Shown piece by piece: positions 42,667 to 56,408 of a stretch of DNA of 64,000 nt (position 1 is its first letter; each line of letters starts with the position of its first letter). The notes beneath the pieces are model-generated. The model saw nothing but the letters and a program-made list of their open reading frames with translations. It had not been told where the DNA came from and searched no databases. The stretch is taken from the NCBI GenBank assembly GCA_028095005.1, contig CM051459.1, positions 15,610,699 through 15,674,698 on the forward strand, read 5' to 3'. Position numbers and translations under genes: made by a program. The DNA comes from Rhynchospora pubera (Eukaryota; Streptophyta; Magnoliopsida; Poales; Cyperaceae).

Positions 42667-45449
42667 GAGAAAGTTTATTGTGCACTGTAGTGTATTGGGT
42701 AATTTGTGCACTGCCATCTCAGTCGTTGGATCTGCATTAAGATCTGTGCGGATCAAGTCGCTGGATCAATTGTTGATTGTTGTTCCGCAAGGCTTATTCA
42801 GCTTCGCTCTCCATCTCCTCTCCTCTCCTCTTGTCGCTCCGAAGTCCCAAACCTCTATTCCTCTCTCAGTAAGCCCTTTCGATAGTGCTCTCCATCTCTC
42901 TTCTCGATCTATGACAAAGATTTCGTCGAGCAATCTCCGACCCCATCTCTTTCCTATCTCTCTCACGTTGGACCAACGAGGTTCGAAGCCTTCCCGTCCT
43001 CCTACCTAGGGTTCCGACCAAGCCTCAACATTTCTGGCCCCAACTCGCCTCTCTCGCCTACTCAAGTTCTCTCTCTTTGCAAGAATTAGAAGGAGAAAGA
43101 CAAACCCTAGATCCATCACAGACCCTAGCTTCCTTTGAGGTAAAGATACCTGCTCCTCCAATTTCAGTAACTGAAATGGCAATATGTTTCATATTCTTCA
43201 CGTGTTAGTTCAAATACGCAAAATCGAAACAAATAGGTTCACCGATTTTGTTTCTTAAGGCAAATTGACAGTACTCTCCTTAAATTCAGTTGTTTCCACT
43301 TCAAATTCATTTTGGTACGATTGTCATAGAAAAAGTATGAATTTATTGAACTTAGTTTTATTCGAAGGCCACCTTTAGGATGCAATATTCCATGTTATTT
43401 GCATTGAAATATCACAATAGATTGTTGTCCTCTTTAATTTGGCAGACAGATCGTGCTAGTTACTAAAGGGAAAAACGCAAATGGAAGCATAAAAAAAAGC
43501 CATGGAGATGAGAAGATTTGGACTATCTGAAGAACCTTTTGCAAAATTTTGTGTCAGCTGCATTATTTTTGTGAAATTTTAGCATCGCTAAGTTAAGAAT
43601 TAGGAGCCAATTTGCTATCATTGTAAGGCGAAACAAATTTGTAGTATTTGGGTACTAACTTGATACCAGTTCATTATCTTTTTTATAAGCTTGCTTCATC
43701 GTTTTTTTTATTTATTTTTATTTTGGTTGCATTTTATGGTCTTGGTATTTGTACATATAAGTTATGAACTCTTGAATTCGATGATGCAGCTTAATGCTTA
43801 TGAATGGATTTTGGGCACAAAAATTTGCTTTCGTTTCTTTTTTAGTAGTGTAAATCGCATGTATCGTTCTTTAAGCACAATTCCATGCGAACGATACAAA
43901 ATTGTAATCAAGGACAATTAAAGAAAAAATAATTGTAATCATGAACTTACAAATTTAACTGTTTTCATAAACTTCTATAATAACATGTCAGAAATTTTAC
44001 ACATAGATAAACGCACATACACATGGCGCCAGCCTATACAAGGTACCAATAAAAAAAAAAGTTATTTGATACAGGTGCAAACTTGCCAATAAACTTGAAT
44101 GGCTCGTAAGAAAGCATGAAATGACAATACAAATTAATAAATTATTCATTATAGTTAGAAAAATACAGCTTGTAATTACAAGTAAAAAAAACAGCTCACT
44201 CATATTTCTGAACTCATTGGCATTCTATTTGACACACATCATCAAAATTATTCAAGTTAACATGCAGGACCTTAACACACAAACACAACTTGCACAATTT
44301 AATAAAGAAACATAAAATTCACAATTCCAAAACTACCAGAAAAAATATATATAAAAATCAAAAGCACAATCGCATCTTAAGCTCCATGATGCATCGATAG
44401 AATTGACTACTTCAACAATGCATTTGATCTATAGAAATGAAACAAATAAAGTGAAACTAAACAAAAATATAAAATAGAATCTTCAGATAATTAGTTGATA
44501 AAAACATATCTTTAGTTTTAAAATAACTTGGAATATGTGTATAAGCTTGGAAACCCTTGAAATTGTCTCAAAGAAAACCCTACTGGTACCATATCAGATG
44601 TGCAAATCTGTTAAAAATAAATTTAAATTAGATTACACCAATCAAAGGTGAGAACTCAATTAGACCTTAAAACAATTTTCTCAACTAAGTATAACTAAAT
44701 AAATCCAAAGATGATGAAATTAAAAACATCTTACCAGTATTGGCAAAATCAAAGGTGAGGCCTGGTTCAACATGCCTTGGGCAGTGTTGCCCCTGCCTCT
44801 TCAAAAGCTCAATTTAATAGTCATGTAAAATGAAAAAAAAAAAAACAATCACAGAGAGAGTACCAAAAGCAGCGTCATGGTTAAGATAATTACTGGTACA
44901 TAAGATTAGATTTTGGTAAATCTCCTAAAATAACTACTAGACCAAACGATCCCAGTTGCAACAAAAAAAAAAAAAATCAACTTCAAAATTGAGAGAGAGG
45001 AGAGAGAGAGAGAGAGAGAGTGAAAGAGAGTCAAGAGGCGATAAAAAGGGTTCAGTGTTGCTAATTTAGAGCAAAATCGAGAGAGAGAAACAAAGAAGGG
45101 TAAGTTACCTTGGCTTTGATGGGTGGGGCGAAACCTAGGTCGCAAAGAGAGGTGAGAAAGGCGGAATTACTGCCGCAACTTACTGGTCGCTGGAGTTGAG
45201 AGCTTCGACGAGATGTGACAGGGGAGGAGCGATCGTGAGTGAGAAAGCTTAGTGTACTGATCGATCGAGAGAGAGAGATAGTCGGAGCTAGACGAGAGAG
45301 GAGAAAGGAGCGGAACAAAATAAGGTTGAGGAACACTAAACTTTAATTCATCTAGCGACATCTACGGCTCTAATCTTAATGCATATCTAGCGGCTAAGAT
45401 TGCAGTGTACAGATTAGTCAATACACTACGATGCATAATAAACTTCCTC
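42667..45449. mobile_element. Non-autonomous MULE-like (possibly Pack-MULE) element
   Basis: The first ~100 bp (GAGAAAGTTTATTGTGCACT...) match the reverse complement of the last ~100 bp (GAGGAAGTTTATTATGCATC...) at roughly 70%. TATTTATTTA occurs on both sides (42657-42666 and 45450-45459), a 10-bp duplication, though it is low-complexity. Just inside each arm is a CT-rich segment with plant 5'-UTR and first-exon character, ending in a GT donor-like site (left: AACCCTAG ... TTTGAGGTAAAG near 43141; right, on the minus strand: CCAAGGTAACTTACC near 45105). No transposase domain is seen. Confidence 0.62.
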
Positions 45450-46704
45450 TATTTATTTATTTATTTTTTGAACTCTAAATGTTGATCATTAGGTTTTCAA
45501 ATTTCGGATACATATTGTATTTTATAGGGTCCACCTGTCCAGCATACAAAATGTATATTTTTACGGCACTGTAGTCCATTTATATGCTTAATTTATGATG
45601 CTTTTTAGGGGAAAAAAATAAATATATGGTTTAAATTAATTGTAAAATTATGCTTCATTCGAAATTTCTTCCTAATATTTATAATTTGTAGCCCCACCCT
45701 GCACAATGTACACAGCAGACGGGGACCGACGAACAGTCGCACTGTGACACTCCATGCCAGTAATTATCAAATAAGAACTCTAAAATTCTGGTGCAGCTAT
45801 GATACTCACTCAGTTATCTTTCTGACACCAATTAAGAAAATAATTTTCTCTACTAGACCGTGTACTATTCCCAAACGAAGGATTTGTTATCTGGTCAATT
45901 TTCTTTCTGAAAGAGAGAATTTATAGGCATGCAGATTGAACACTAGTGATCATAATAATTATTATTCATCATGAGATACAAGGCTTCCTTTCATTTCTAC
46001 AACATCATAGCAAATTATTTTTCTAGTTTCCTTGATGTTGCTAGTATTCTATTAAATTTTCGCTCTATTTTTACAATCTCTCTCTCTCTCTCTCTCCTCA
46101 AGGCTCTTCTTGAAAGCCTCAAAAAATAATAATATTAGGCCAGTGGCAATCAAAGATTGAAAGGGAAAGCTCCGGACAAAAGAATAGTTTGGTTTATGTG
46201 TAACCTGGCTAAACTTACAGTACAGAAGGCGAACCAACTTAATTATACGTTTCTTTTTTATCTTTATGTTTCTTTATTTATTTATTATATTTTTTATAAA
46301 ATCAAGATTGGAATTTACCCTCAGTAGAGAACCATAATCATTGAAATTTAGGGAGTAAAAAACCGATAAATTCACCGCACAGTGGTATAAGCAATAAATA
46401 AATAAATAAATAAAATGTTTAGGTCGTAGTAGATGAGCTGAGCTATCCTTAACAAAAATAATAATCCATAAGTAATGATATAATAATAACTATTTTTTGT
46501 AAATGTATTATTTAAAAAACAGCACCATTTCCCAATTGACAATGATAAGTGGCATTTAGTTCAACTGGTTGATCACAACTGCACAAAAATTTATTGCAAT
46601 AAAAATTCTAGAACAACAAAGACAAACCAGAATTGAGTCTTTGTGAAAAACCAGGACACCTTAACTGATGTTACATCGATCAATTGAACGCTTCAATGTA
46701 GTAG

Positions 46705-48112
46705 CACCAATTTGGTTTTATGTCTGGGAGGTCAACCATGGAGGCCATCTTCCTAATAAGGCAATTGATGGAGAGATATCGGGAGCGAAAGAAGGATCAA
46801 CATATGGTTTTCATTGATTTGGAGAAAGCATACGACAAAGTGCCAAGAAAAGTTATGTGGTGGGCACTAGAAAAGAAGAAAGTCCCCACAAAGTATGTTA
46901 CCCTCATCCAAGACATGTATGATGGTGCCGTTACTTGCATCAGGACATGTGATAGTGTAACTAGTGACTTTCCTATTAAAATAGGACTACATCAGGGATC
47001 AGCTTTGAGCCCGTATATTTTTGCCTTAGTGATGGATGAGATCACGAAGGATATACAGGGAGAGATTCCTTGGTGTATGCTCTTTGCGGACGATGTGGTG
47101 TTAGTCGATGAGAGTAGGACGGAGGTCGATAGGAAATTGGAATTGTGGAGACGAACTCTAGAGTCCAAAGGGTTTAGGCTTAGTAGAACTAAGACGGAGT
47201 ATATGGGGTGTGAGTTTAGTGGGATACGACCAGTGGACGGAGATGTCTGTCTAGACGGGCAGGTAGTACCTACGAAAGATACTTTTCGATATTTAGGGTC
47301 GATGCTGCAGAGCGATGGCGAGATAGATGAAGATGTTAGTCACAGGATAAGAGCGGGGTGGGTGAAATGGCGACAAGCATCAGGCGTCCTATGCGATAAG
47401 AAAGTCCCGCAGAAGCTAAAAGGCAAGTTCTACAGGACAGCGATTAGACCTGCGATGTTGTATGGCGCAGAATGTTGGTCTACTAAAAGACGACATGTCC
47501 AGAAGATGAGTGTAGCTGAGATGCGTATGTTGAGGTGGATCTGCGGTCACACGAGGAAAGATCGGATTAGAAATGATGACATACGAGATATGGTTGGGGT
47601 CGCACCAATAGAGGAGAAGTTGATCCAACATCGTTTGAGATGGTTTGGACATATCCAACGCAGACCTCCAGAGGCACCGGTACGTATCGGAATTCTTAAT
47701 CATTTCGAGAACACCCGGAGGGGGAGAGGGAGACCAAGATTGACATGGGAAGAAGCGGTGAAAAGAGACCTTAAAGAATGGAACGTCTCCAAGGAGTTGG
47801 CGATCGATAGGAGCGCTTGGAAGTTAGCAATTCATGTACCGGAGCCATGACGTAGGAACTTAGGGGTAGGAGCGATGCTATAGGTTTGTAGGTCCCTCTA
47901 TTAGGTCACGGTCGAGGTCTAGGTTTCTACTATTACTATTTTTATTAGAGGTATTATTATTAGTATGGCTAGTCTTACTATTAGTATTTTTATGTTTTGT
48001 ATTTTTTTTTTTTTTTTTTTTTGTTCTTGGATGTGTTCTCTTGTTGGGTTTCTTTCTAGCCTACCCCAACTTGTTTGGGACAAAAGGCTTAGTTGTTGTT
48101 GTTGTTGCATGA
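46705..48112 (+). mobile_element. RTE-type LINE, 5'-truncated
   Basis: The element begins abruptly inside the reverse transcriptase (frame preceded by TAG at 46702-46704, then HQFGFMSGRST). It runs through a 3' UTR with a T23-like run and the conserved tail around TAGCCTACCCCAACTTGTTT, and ends in (GTT)n at about 48090-48108. A short (TTG)n tail and this 3' motif are typical of plant RTE LINEs. No clear target duplication was found. Confidence 0.8.
46720..47850 (+). CDS. Reverse transcriptase fragment of the RTE LINE, open
   Basis: This is 376 codons without a stop. RT motifs are FIDLEKAYDKVPR (about residues 30-42), GLHQGSALSPYIFALVMDEI (about 88-107) and the catalytic FADDVVLV (about 121-128). 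After the palm comes the C-terminal region with YLGSMLQSDGEIDEDVSHRI, GAECWSTKRRH, MRMLRWICGHTRKDRIRNDDIR and the end GRGRPRLTWEEAVKRDL. The endonuclease and the RT N-terminus are missing through 5' truncation, so it cannot be autonomous. The open frame suggests recent insertion. Confidence 0.88.
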   Translation: MSGRSTMEAIFLIRQLMERYRERKKDQHMVFIDLEKAYDKVPRKVMWWALEKKKVPTKYVTLIQDMYDGAVTCIRTCDSVTSDFPIKIGLHQGSALSPYIFALVMDEITKDIQGEIPWCMLFADDVVLVDESRTEVDRKLELWRRTLESKGFRLSRTKTEYMGCEFSGIRPVDGDVCLDGQVVPTKDTFRYLGSMLQSDGEIDEDVSHRIRAGWVKWRQASGVLCDKKVPQKLKGKFYRTAIRPAMLYGAECWSTKRRHVQKMSVAEMRMLRWICGHTRKDRIRNDDIRDMVGVAPIEEKLIQHRLRWFGHIQRRPPEAPVRIGILNHFENTRRGRGRPRLTWEEAVKRDLKEWNVSKELAIDRSAWKLAIHVPEP

Positions 48113-49016
48113 AAAGTTTCACTATCATCAGCATTAAGAAAAATATGCACATCGCAAGCACAAAGAAGAACCACATGTCAGTATTGCGACTAATTGACTT
48201 ATGTTGATTATAAATTTATAATTAGATGTGCTCAACTCCTTACGGCATATATTAACTCAACAAATTGATGACTGTTGATAGCGATAGCCTAATAAAATTT
48301 TGTATTTCAGTGGCAGTCTACTATTTGGTTTATTGAAAAAAGCAGAATATGCTCAGTACCACATGAACTTGTCAGTTCCAACCTAATATTTGGTGATGAT
48401 ATGCTGATTCTTTCACCATATACAACATATAGTACAATCATTATAAAAAATATCATCATGAAATTATCATTCATAAAAAAGAATACGAAAATAGCTTTCT
48501 GGCGGCCAGATTAATACATGACATTTGTTCTGCAACCAAGTAACCATAGTTTGTACTTTAATGTAGCATCGATCAATCCAAAGCTCCCAAGTATTATAAA
48601 TGATAAGAGTTGCCGTTATATTTGAAATCATTAAAATTTCCTTAACAGCCATAAGATAATTGGTGCATCTCTAAACCTCTCAATCCAATTCCAAAAATAA
48701 ATCCAAAAGTTATTGTCCATGTTGTGTTTGTTACTCTCACTTCGTCTCGTCATAGATAGTTTATCACTACTAATTATCTCACATACTTCTATGTACACTT
48801 CCAATAATTTTGTTTTCATCTCCTATTACATTTCTTAGTGATGCCATAATTTGTTTTGAGCAAAGAAAAATATGCATTTTGGTCTACCTATGTACAAAAG
48901 CAATTAAAAAAATAACAAAGATGACGATTCTCATTATCCATTTATAACCTTAAAAACTCACACCAATGCACCCTGCAAGAAAGCACTTGTATGCCACAAG
49001 TACCCTTCAATATATG
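48113..49016. other. Short intergenic stretch downstream of the DUF21 gene
   Basis: AT-rich, no gene seen. It contains the 3' UTR of the minus-strand DUF21 gene at its right end. Confidence 0.5.
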
Positions 49017-52000
49017 TTAGCTAGGATCTCCACCTTTTGGAAGCTTCTCGTAAGGTTTTTTTGATACCTGCATGCATAGAACTATCAATTATATTTTCAA
49101 GAACAACCAATCAAAAGAAGAATAATTATACTATAATAAAGCGTGGCATACTAGTTAATAAAAGAAACACATTTACACAGATTACTATGAACCGATCAAT
49201 GTTCTTTGATTTGTATTGGGACTTCTTTAAAAGAGCTGCTTGAAATATAAACCTTTTCTGAGTTTTCTCATGTTGATAACTGGTGCTGCATGTACCATTT
49301 ATGGCAGTTGCCAGCGGTCCAAGTTAAACAGTACAGAAGACTACGACCAAAGTCATATTCAAACAGAAATTAAACTTACCTTTTGAATCGAAGGAGAACT
49401 TTGACCAGAAAGAGAATTCCGAGCAGGGGAGGTGGGAAGTGACTTCTTTGGAGTAAATGTTCTACTCGGTGTAGAATTTTGCCGTTGTAAGTAGGGTGAT
49501 GAAATAGGAGAGCGTAAAACATTACCATTGGTATTATTACTATTGCTGTCATTATTGTGATTAGGCGAGAAAGGAGAAGCTGATGGAGTTTTACGGATGA
49601 CTTGGGAAACGGGTGTGGCCCCTGCAGATCTTGGCAGTACTTTTTTAGGCGGTAGCATGTTTATACGAATCCTAGATAACATGTTTTAAAATATAAATGC
49701 ATTAGTTAGGATAATTAATTTGGTGTAACAAAACATTAGCAAAAAGGAAATTTTAACTATAGGCTCTTGCTTACTTGTTGTGCACATCAACATACTCGTC
49801 AGTCTCATCTAATATCTCCTCCTACAGAATAGAACACATCAAAAGCAACGCTATAAAGGTTTTGTTGTTATAAAATAATATTTTACAAAAGAACCCACAA
49901 TTACTTCATTTGCAGAAAATATTACTGATTTCTGATAATAACAAGCAAGATATGTAGATTGCTTATCCACTAGTTGCTAAAAAAAATCATGTTTGCTAAA
50001 CTATCTGGAGACCAAATCATACAACCTCTGTTATTTACCAAAATTAACAATCACGGTTAAAATTGTCCAAAATTTTTTTTATTCCATTGGGACGGAAAAT
50101 TGTACATTCTACTAAACAAGTAAATCCTCGAAGAAAGTAGCAGTGTGTTATTTATTCTTCAATTCAGAAACAATCACAGAAAAAAATTTTGACCATTTCT
50201 GATAAATCAACAAATCTATTATTTAATACCATTATTAATCTACTTTACATAACAACAAGTTTGAGAATTTCAGGAAATCATGATATATTATGAGTACTTT
50301 TGGCAAAATCAGGAGGCCTTTTGCAATAGAAAAAACAATTCAAAGAAAAAATAATATAAAAACCTGTAATAGCTCTTCCATGACATCTTCCATGGTTATG
50401 ATACCAACCACCTCCTCATCCAAAGAGTAGCTTGGGAGGGAGTCAGCATTGCTTATGTCTAGAATATTACTGCGACGGCCCCTCTTCATTGGCTGACGTG
50501 CTGGATCTGCATTACTCTTGCCAAGAGGACTATTTGCAGGGTTTATCGGAGACGAGCTTGCAACAATGACATGAGGACTGGTTCCTAGAAGATCATAACC
50601 GATGTAATTAAAGTAATAAGTTACTCTTTACCAATTTAATATAGAAAACCACTTCATAATAGTAAAAAATGACATGTATACTCCTGATTGCCTAAATGCT
50701 TAACAGATGCCTTCTGACATCTCATTTTGGTGTTACATAACAGGAAACATTTTCAAAATGATATTAATGTTTCATGGCATGAACAACAAAATCACTAAAA
50801 CCAGCAAAAACCATTCAAAAAATGTAATGAGTAAGGTTTACAATTTTATTATTTTTTAAAAGATCATATTAGGAAATTAAATAAAATATGAACAGCAGAA
50901 AGTTGCACCATGATCATACCATTTACTGGGGTGTTTTTGCCACTTTGATTAGTTTGGACATTATTTTCAGAGGGATCCACTGCCTCCTTAGTGCGTTTAA
51001 CAACCACAGCCATGTGGCTGTGGCCTTTTTGAAACTCATTTAGAATGTCATAGAGGGGGAGATCATCATATACCCTGAAGAAAGCACAAAATATTATTAA
51101 TCCAGTAATAGAAAGTATGGTACCAAATACAAAACTACATTTACCAGTCCAGACCATCAATCACAAAGATAGTTATAGCATTAAGTTAGCAACAAAAACT
51201 GAAGCAAGAGCAAATACCGTGGAATTGTCCTAATGGTGACATTTCTGATAGGGATCTCATCCTCCGAACGGCAGGTAATCAAATTTTTAACCTTCAAAAG
51301 TCATCAGATAATTATAGACTTAGTACATAATCACTGACCCACTGTAGTGTTAAATTATAAACATTAATCTATACAATGTTTTATATTCTGTGGCTGCAAT
51401 ATCATTTTTCTTTGCATCAATGCCCACAGAATTTTCGCTTATCCATGTGTTATTGCACTTCATTTGAACTCATATAGCTTCTGAATTTGCAATCTTTTGT
51501 TTTACAGCTAGACTTAATAACTAGCAACATAGAGGGGTAACTACAATAATTTCAATTCCTAATAAGAACCTTTTGTACTTATAGGATCATTTATCATTAC
51601 TGAAACATTTTTTTTTTTAAAAAAAAGGATTACCAAGATAAGGCCAATAATATTTGTTGGGCTCCCAGAGTAGATAGGCACACGACTATGTCCCTTGGTC
51701 ATTATCAAACCCATTGTGTGCCTAGTAAAAAAAACAAAGAAAATTAGCAATCCACAGAAGGTTTCATTAGAAGCAAGTTAATTTAAGGAACAAAATAAAT
51801 AGAAAAGCTACATACATGTCTAGCTTAGCATTTATATCAAGAGAAAATGTCTCAATAATAGGTGTCATTGAATCTTTGGCTGTCTTCTGGGTCAAATCCA
51901 AAGCTCCTGAAATTATAGTAGTTTCATCATGGGTCAATTCTCCGCCCTTCCCTGCCTAAAAAATTTGAGAAAAGCATAAAAGAGAGCAGCTTAATGTTTG

Positions 52001-53755
52001 AACCTTTTCTTTTGTTTCTCCATGATGTAAAGTTTTAAACCAATTTTATGGACATGCATCTTTCATCTTTGCATTAGATTTAGACATACAGTGAAGAATG
52101 TGGAGATATTTATTCTGAACCTTTAATATTAGATATTGGAAATGATGTTGGAAACAAGTCAGTGTCTCATTTTATCAGAATAAAAATTTCATAGTTAAGT
52201 TTATCAATTAAAAACTTCTAAACACTCAATATTCCTTCCAGAAGTTAAAACATTAGCAGAGTTCTACAATTTGTTTATTCTTGCTGAGATGAGAAAGAGC
52301 AAACCTCATTTCCATGCATATCAACAAGGGTCTTAAGCTCAGATCTTCTCATAAGCATAACATGGTCCTTACCCAAAATCCAATCCAGTAACTGAACAGT
52401 TATGAAAACAAATTAAAAGAACAGTACATGATTGAAGAAGTAAACCCTAAACAGGAAAGCTTTTCTGCATTAAATTAGAATATCAATGATGTATCTAAAG
52501 TTACTAATTAATATACGTTGTACAGTTGATGATATTAAAAGGCTACAAAAGTCAATAAGGATGGGGGGATAAAACATTGTATCATTAAATTAATAGCTCA
52601 AAGTCATGTAGGGCTATTAATTAGATATACAAAGTCCACAGAAAGTTCTAGCTTTCTCTTTTTCATTTATTTTACTTCCGTCCTTTTATGTTTGCCTTTT
52701 TTACAGATTAATCAAGAAAAAATATGTTAGATTGTCTAATAGGGCTTCATTGGAAGGATCTAACGTGAGCAGACAATTTTACCTACCATCTCCATGAAAG
52801 TTTAAATAAAGTGAATTTTAAAAGTTATCACCATACAAAATCTGATTTACAGGTCAGTGTTAAATTATTATAATAATAAAACATAAAATAGTACCTTACT
52901 AATAGGATAAGCTATTGGAAATATGATGACAACAAGAACTCGCACCAGTGGTGCCATCTTTGCTCCAACCTTCAGCCCATACCGAGTACATACAGATTGA
53001 GGTATAATCTGAAAAAACATCAATATAAACATCATTGATTGACAAATAAATCCCAGAGAAAATACATACAGAAAATCCAACCAAAGGTGCTCAACCAGTC
53101 AAAAAAAAAAAAAAACAAATAAATAAAATAAAGAACTGTATAATAAGAGTTTTCAAGTGAAATCACCTCACCAAATGCGAGAATGAGCGTCACAGAGATG
53201 AGAATTGCTCCCCAGGCTGGCAACAGCTTATCAAGGAAAATTGGCAAAGCCTGAAAAGGGAAATCAGGGTTTAGCAGAATCAGGCAACTAAATATTTATA
53301 AATTGGCTAAATTAGTCTATCTCACTCAATTCCAAAACTAATCAGAACCACACTAAAAACATCAATCAAAAGCTGATAGCACACAAATTTCCAATCCCAG
53401 ACTAATTAAAGTACCTCCATGGCGAGCGCGTTGCCGATGAGGAGGGTACAGAGAAGCAGATGATGGTTTTTCACCACAGGCAAAATCTTAGCTGAAACAT
53501 AAAGAAATAACAAAAATTGAGCTGGAACGAATTGAAAAAAATGAGAAAGGGGAGGAACAAGATGAGGGGAGAATGCGAACCGGCGTTCTTCTGGTCCTCG
53601 GGTTTGCCGGCTTTGACGAGGACTTCGAGGTCGACGATGCTGAGAGACATGAGGCCGAGAGTGAGGCCGGACATGATCCCGGCGAAGGCTACCAGGCCAC
53701 AGCATATGAGGAGGTAGAGCCAGAACATAGCCACGCAGCATGTGTACTCGGCCAT
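49017..53755 (-). CDS. DUF21 and CBS domain membrane protein (CNNM/CorC-like)
   Basis: Thirteen coding exons read on the minus strand: 53755-53581, 53491-53415, 53250-53167, 53008-52895, 52391-52305, 51955-51816, 51721-51634, 51291-51218, 51074-50920, 50584-50364, 49821-49775, 49671-49380 and 49067-49017. They encode 534 residues, all in phase with GT-AG introns. The DUF21 region (about 10-180) has membrane segments at about 11-40, 65-85, 90-112 and 128-148, with GLMSGLTLGLMSLS-like SGLTLGLMSLS, HHLLLCTLLIGNALAME and [20 protein letters not shown]. The CBS pair (about 200-400) has GKGGELTHDETTIISGALDL, GHSRVPIY, PLYDILNEFQKGHSHMAVV and EEVVGIITMEDVMEELLQEEILDETDEYVD. The tail is Ser/Pro-rich. 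Relatives of CNNM/CorC handle Mg2+ or other divalent cations; the plant substrate is inferred. It most resembles Arabidopsis At1g47330 as remembered. Confidence 0.92.
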
Positions 53756-55332
53756 TGCGATCAGCGAGAATTACTGAATTAGAGAGAGGGAGAGAGAGTT
53801 TGGTTTGGTGAGGGAAGGGAGCTGTATTTTTATTTGGAGGGGGGTTATGTTATGCGTGGGATTCTGGCAAGTGGTGGTGCGGAGTCAGACCTGACCGGGT
53901 TTTTCTCCCTAGGTTAGCTTCTGCGATTTCTCACTTCTGTGTCTGTCGCAGTGTCGCTGCCTTTTTGTTTTATTACTCCCAGAGTGGTGCTGCTGGCTCA
54001 TTACTTTAGGCAGAGTCGCAGGGACCCATATGTATTGGAGAAAATTGTAAAAAAATTAAAATAATGAATAATTGAGGTTTTAAAGCGTGATAATTTTTTT
54101 AAAAAATGTTGATTAAGGAACGTTTATACTAATGTTTTTTTTTCCGGGATGGTGACCTCCTGTGACTTCAACGTATGGGTCATGAAAATAACATTAAACA
54201 ATAATCGAGTTATTAAAATATAGAAATCTTATTTTGAATGTTCTTTTTCCGAAATGGTGGCCGTGTGGAAGCATCTTATGAGTTGATGGTATTATTCTGT
54301 CATGATACTTTTTGTTTCCACGGCATAAATAGCATTATCAAATAAGAAATTCGCCCTTTTTTTTCTAAATTCAGTTTGAACTTCGAATCCAACAATGAGA
54401 TTCAATAATGCCATAATAAAGGAACAGCAATAATAGCAACAGATGCAGGAATCATGAAAATAAATAATGTTTGGTCAATTCTTCAGATCAAACAGTTGAT
54501 CATTCTTCAAACTTATGACTTATTTTTGTAATTTATATAACAGATTACAACAAACTAAAGGTATTTGTTTTTTTATTAAGATAAAAAGGTGCCGAAAGAA
54601 ATAGAATAATAAATATATTAATGCGTGCTCCAACAAATAGTGCTGGTCTGATGGATCAGAATTCGACACAATTGGTGACAAATTATCTGAGGAAGCTCGG
54701 AACTAGAACAACTTCAACAACTAACAAATCTAAAAAGGACTGAACCATTTGTATTGGTTGTGAGAGTATCAAAGCACTTTCGTGTTCATATAAAATAAAT
54801 TTGATCTCAAGTTTATCCAGCCCAAGTTGGGTATGTATGAACCATCATTTGGCATAAATAAGCATAATACTATTATCTATTCAGACAAGAATTTAGGTCG
54901 GTCTTTCTGTATACAGCTAGCAAAACAATATTATATCACCAAGGAGCAGTAACCGAGAATCAGAAGAGAATATGGGTAAAGTTACAAATTATGATGAAGG
55001 TAAAAAAATCAGATGAAATACTGATGTTAGTACTCACATTAAATAATTAAATTATAAATATCGTATAAATAATTATTATATATTTATAGAGATTAGTTAT
55101 ATTAATTTTTTTAAATAAAAATTGCATATATAACACTAAAAATACTGTTTACAAATATAATTAGATTAAAAATTAAAGGACATTGACTCCCATTTGTACT
55201 TACTAGATCCATTATTAGCCTACTAGGATGCCCCACAACCACAAGGCCTCAAGTGTTTTTCTCGATTTCGGCCAGAATAAAAACTTGTTAATGTAACGAT
55301 ACTATGAGGACAGATTTTTATTATTATTATTT

Positions 55333-55465
55333 TTTAAGATAAATTAGAGGTCAAATTTTCTAATTTATTTTAAAATTAAATGTCTATTAAAAGAATCCTC
55401 AGTCGGGTTTCGAACTAAGTCTTTTTCACTCAAGATGTATCGTTCTTTGCACTAATCAAGATGAC
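55333..55465 (-). mobile_element. tRNA-derived SINE, copy C
   Basis: The minus strand carries the tail ...AATTTATCTTAAAAA, the B-box region TTCGAAACCCGACTGAGG and the GTGAAAAAGACTTAG part seen in copies A and B. The 5' end is not clear. Confidence 0.65.
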
Positions 55466-56324
55466 AGATCTTATTATTTGGTTTTTAAAATTTTCACTAC
55501 CTGTAATATATTTAAAAAATTAAAGGCAAATTATGGATACCAACTGCTTAGTTAGATCTATAATACTACGTTCCAAACAAAACAAAAAAAATAATTAATT
55601 AAATTTCCTTGCGGCTAACTGATTCCAAATTTAGTTCCCATATTTCAATAAATGAAAAAAATAATAATGAACCTCTTTTTTGTAATACAACGCTTGTGTT
55701 TGGTAAAAATAAAGTAGAAGAGTGAAATTATATCTATTTCAACTCACAGGGAAAAAAATGTCTTTCACCATTCTGCCTCCCTGAAGTAAATTTCAAAATA
55801 TAATTTGAAGAGTGCTCCTTTTTTCTTGATAAAATCCCACCACTTTGGATAAAATTTGATGACAAATGAGTGTTCCAAATTAAAATAATCTTTTTATTCT
55901 TTGAGAAAATATGAGTCAACAGTAGTAGAAGACTAATGCGATCAATAAAATTGATGGAGAATACCGATCTAAAATTATAACTATCCTCGGCTTTAGATAT
56001 GTGTAATATGATAATGGCCGTAGAAGAGAAATCGTCAGATAACAGCCCAGATAAGTGAAAAGAAATCAGAATAACTGTGGTAGAGGGGCAAGATGGGGTG
56101 AGAACGAAGGGACAAAAGTCACAAAACAGATTATTTATGCCAGCTCTATTTTTTTTTTGTTTTTCCTTGACAAACTCCAATTTATATATGTGTCTATTGT
56201 CATATGCTTGTCTATTTTATTCTGATCATTTGTTTAAATAAAATTAAATCTGTTCTAATCAATTTAATTTATAATGAACAGCCCAAATTCTGTCCAAGTT
56301 TTCTTTTCTATTTTCTTTCTATTT

Positions 56325-56330
56325 TTATTT

Positions 56331-56407
<77 letters not shown>

Positions 56408-56408
56408 T
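56325..56408 (+). repeat. Compound microsatellite (TTTA)n-(TTA)n
   Basis: About ten TTTA units are followed by about twenty TTA units. Open frames across it are artefacts of the repeat. Confidence 0.95.

Larger units (their letters stand above)
37698..46704. other. Transposon-rich intergenic region
   Basis: No host gene is supported over 9 kb. The stretch is largely made of small DNA transposons listed separately: a Tourist-like MITE, a hAT MITE, two MULE-like elements with nested MITEs, and (CT)n/(GA)n microsatellites near 45000-45025 and 46077-46097. Confidence 0.6.

Noticed and set aside
47416..47703. Minus-strand 95-codon frame
   Set aside because: Shadow of the LINE reverse transcriptase.
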